NCBI RefSeq assembly: GCF_028858725.1
Contig: NC_084772.1
Span: forward strand, 12,903,048-12,967,047
Length of the DNA stretch: 64,000 bases
Reading direction: 5' to 3'
From: Colius striatus
Taxonomy: Eukaryota > Chordata > Aves > Coliiformes > Coliidae
The number at the start of each line of letters is the position of its first letter. The first letter of the stretch is position 1. The position numbers and the translations under genes are program-made. Positions 63,101-64,000 of the stretch are shown here, in pieces. The notes beneath the pieces are model-generated. The model had not been told where the DNA came from, searched no databases, and saw only the letters and a program-made list of their open reading frames with translations.

Positions 63101-64000
63101 ACCAACAGGAGGAAATCCTTAGGCACATGAGTATTGTATGCTATCAATCTGATATAATGCGTCAGTGTTCACTTACCAGCTGTTGGACCACAAAGGGCAA
63201 CAGGTACAAGCTAGAACATAGAAGGTTCCACAGAAACACAAGAAAAAACTTGTTCACTTTGAGAGTGAGGGAGCACTGGAACAGGCTGCCAAGATGGGTT
63301 GTTGAGTCTCCTTCTCTGGAGACATTCAAACCCACCTGGATGAGTTCCTGTATGACCTACTCTAGGTGGCCTGCTCTGGCAGGGGGATTGGACTAGATGA
63401 TCTTTTGAAGTCCCTTCCAGCCCTTGAGATTCTGTGATTCTCTGATTCTGTGACCATTGAAAGTTGCAACTGGAACCATTATAGCTATTAATGAAATGGC
63501 TTTCAGTAATTCAAGTAGTAGATAAAATTCTGACATTTCTGATATTTTCAACCATCAGTGGTAGTGTTTTCCAAAATCCAATGACACACAAAAGATAATT
63601 TCTCTTTTAGAATTTTACACAGTATTAATTGGGTGGAAGACTCAGAAACTTAGAATAAAGTTAAATTCATGTGAAGACTTGAACATATCTTCTAGTTCAG
63701 GAGTGGGAACAGGAAGATGAAGGATTAAATCTTTGTCAAGTTTCAATGAAATTTTTTTTAGTCATTTTAGTCATGCTCCCTCCATGTCTTGAGATTTAGG
63801 GCATGTGTGCCAAACCCTATGTGTAGTGTGTCACAGCAGAAGAAAATCTTTTCAAAGCCCACTCCTGGCAACTTCCTTCATGTCTGTTTCCCTCTTAACC
63901 TCTATGAGTAATGCAGTGCAGAATGAGTTAATTGTTCTGAAGGTGTGAGCCCCCCACAAGCTGGCTCCTTCACATTAATATTTTTCATATAATATGGTGT
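60178..64000 (+). other. LSM14-family intron 1 (partial)
   Basis: Begins in the CpG island and becomes AT-rich after about 60650. No second Lsm exon (the VRSFGTEDRPTDRP block) was found before the window ends. Contains a CR1 tail (63175-63453). Confidence 0.8.
63175..63453 (+). mobile_element. CR1 LINE, 5'-truncated 3' tail with octamer microsatellite
   Basis: The least diverged CR1 here: agggcaacaggtacaagcta, gggagcactggaacaggctg, ctggcagggggattggacta and gatgatc are near consensus. The end carries attctgtgattctctgattc repeats (63428-63453). An 89-codon frame across it is a by-product of the element. Confidence 0.95.

Noticed and set aside
63127..63396. 89-codon plus frame
   Set aside because: Lies across a truncated CR1 tail and is explained by it.

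Overview
The window looks like avian (sauropsid) genomic DNA. It holds vertebrate-type genes with canonical GT/AG introns, AT-rich introns (very roughly one third GC by eye), CpG-island promoters, and several 5'-truncated CR1 LINE tails ending in the (ATTCTGTG)-type octamer microsatellite typical of birds. Bacterial features (operons, CRISPR, terminators) are absent, and I found no convincing tRNA, rRNA or known viral insertion.

Layout. Positions 1-55690 on the minus strand carry the first ten coding exons of a TAF4-family TFIID subunit. Exon 1 (55690-54526) encodes a 388-residue Ala/Pro/Gly/Gln-rich N-terminus. Exons 2-4 encode Gln/Thr-rich activator-contact sequence. Exons 5-7 encode the TAFH (ETO/NHR1 homology) domain. 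Exons 8-9 are a linker, and exon 10 (13296-13127) opens the histone-fold region that pairs with TAF12. All phases join cleanly into about 855 residues. The rest of the gene lies to the left of the window, beyond an intron of more than 13 kb. A GC-poor intergenic stretch (about 56.1-59.4 kb) separates this from a second CpG island on the plus strand with the first coding exon of an LSM14-family gene (60057-60177). That exon reads as LSM14A rather than LSM14B. LSM14 proteins are P-body mRNA repressors. The two genes are head-to-head, about 4.4 kb between start codons, and are unrelated in function beyond sharing an ancestral neighbourhood.

Main point of interest. Human TAF4 sits beside LSM14B, and human TAF4B lies in a related block near KCTD1. 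Here a TAF4-family gene sits beside what looks like LSM14A. Its protein is a mosaic of TAF4-like and TAF4B-like residues and lacks stretches I expect in vertebrate TAF4. The best explanation is a third TAF4 paralogue, a whole-genome-duplication copy missing from mammals. This rests on remembered human sequences and synteny and needs a phylogeny. Other leads are an in-frame exon-like block in intron 2 (44123-44245), a near-perfect 36-bp hairpin beside it (43526-43611), a second foldback (28830-28937), a diverged inverted duplication with exon-like signals (6751-6840 / 7510-7593), a plus-strand exon-like segment antisense to the gene (18942-19027), a C-rich tract that is G-rich in the transcript beside a weak 5' splice site (20831-20849), and a perfect TCTCGCGAGA element in the LSM14 promoter.
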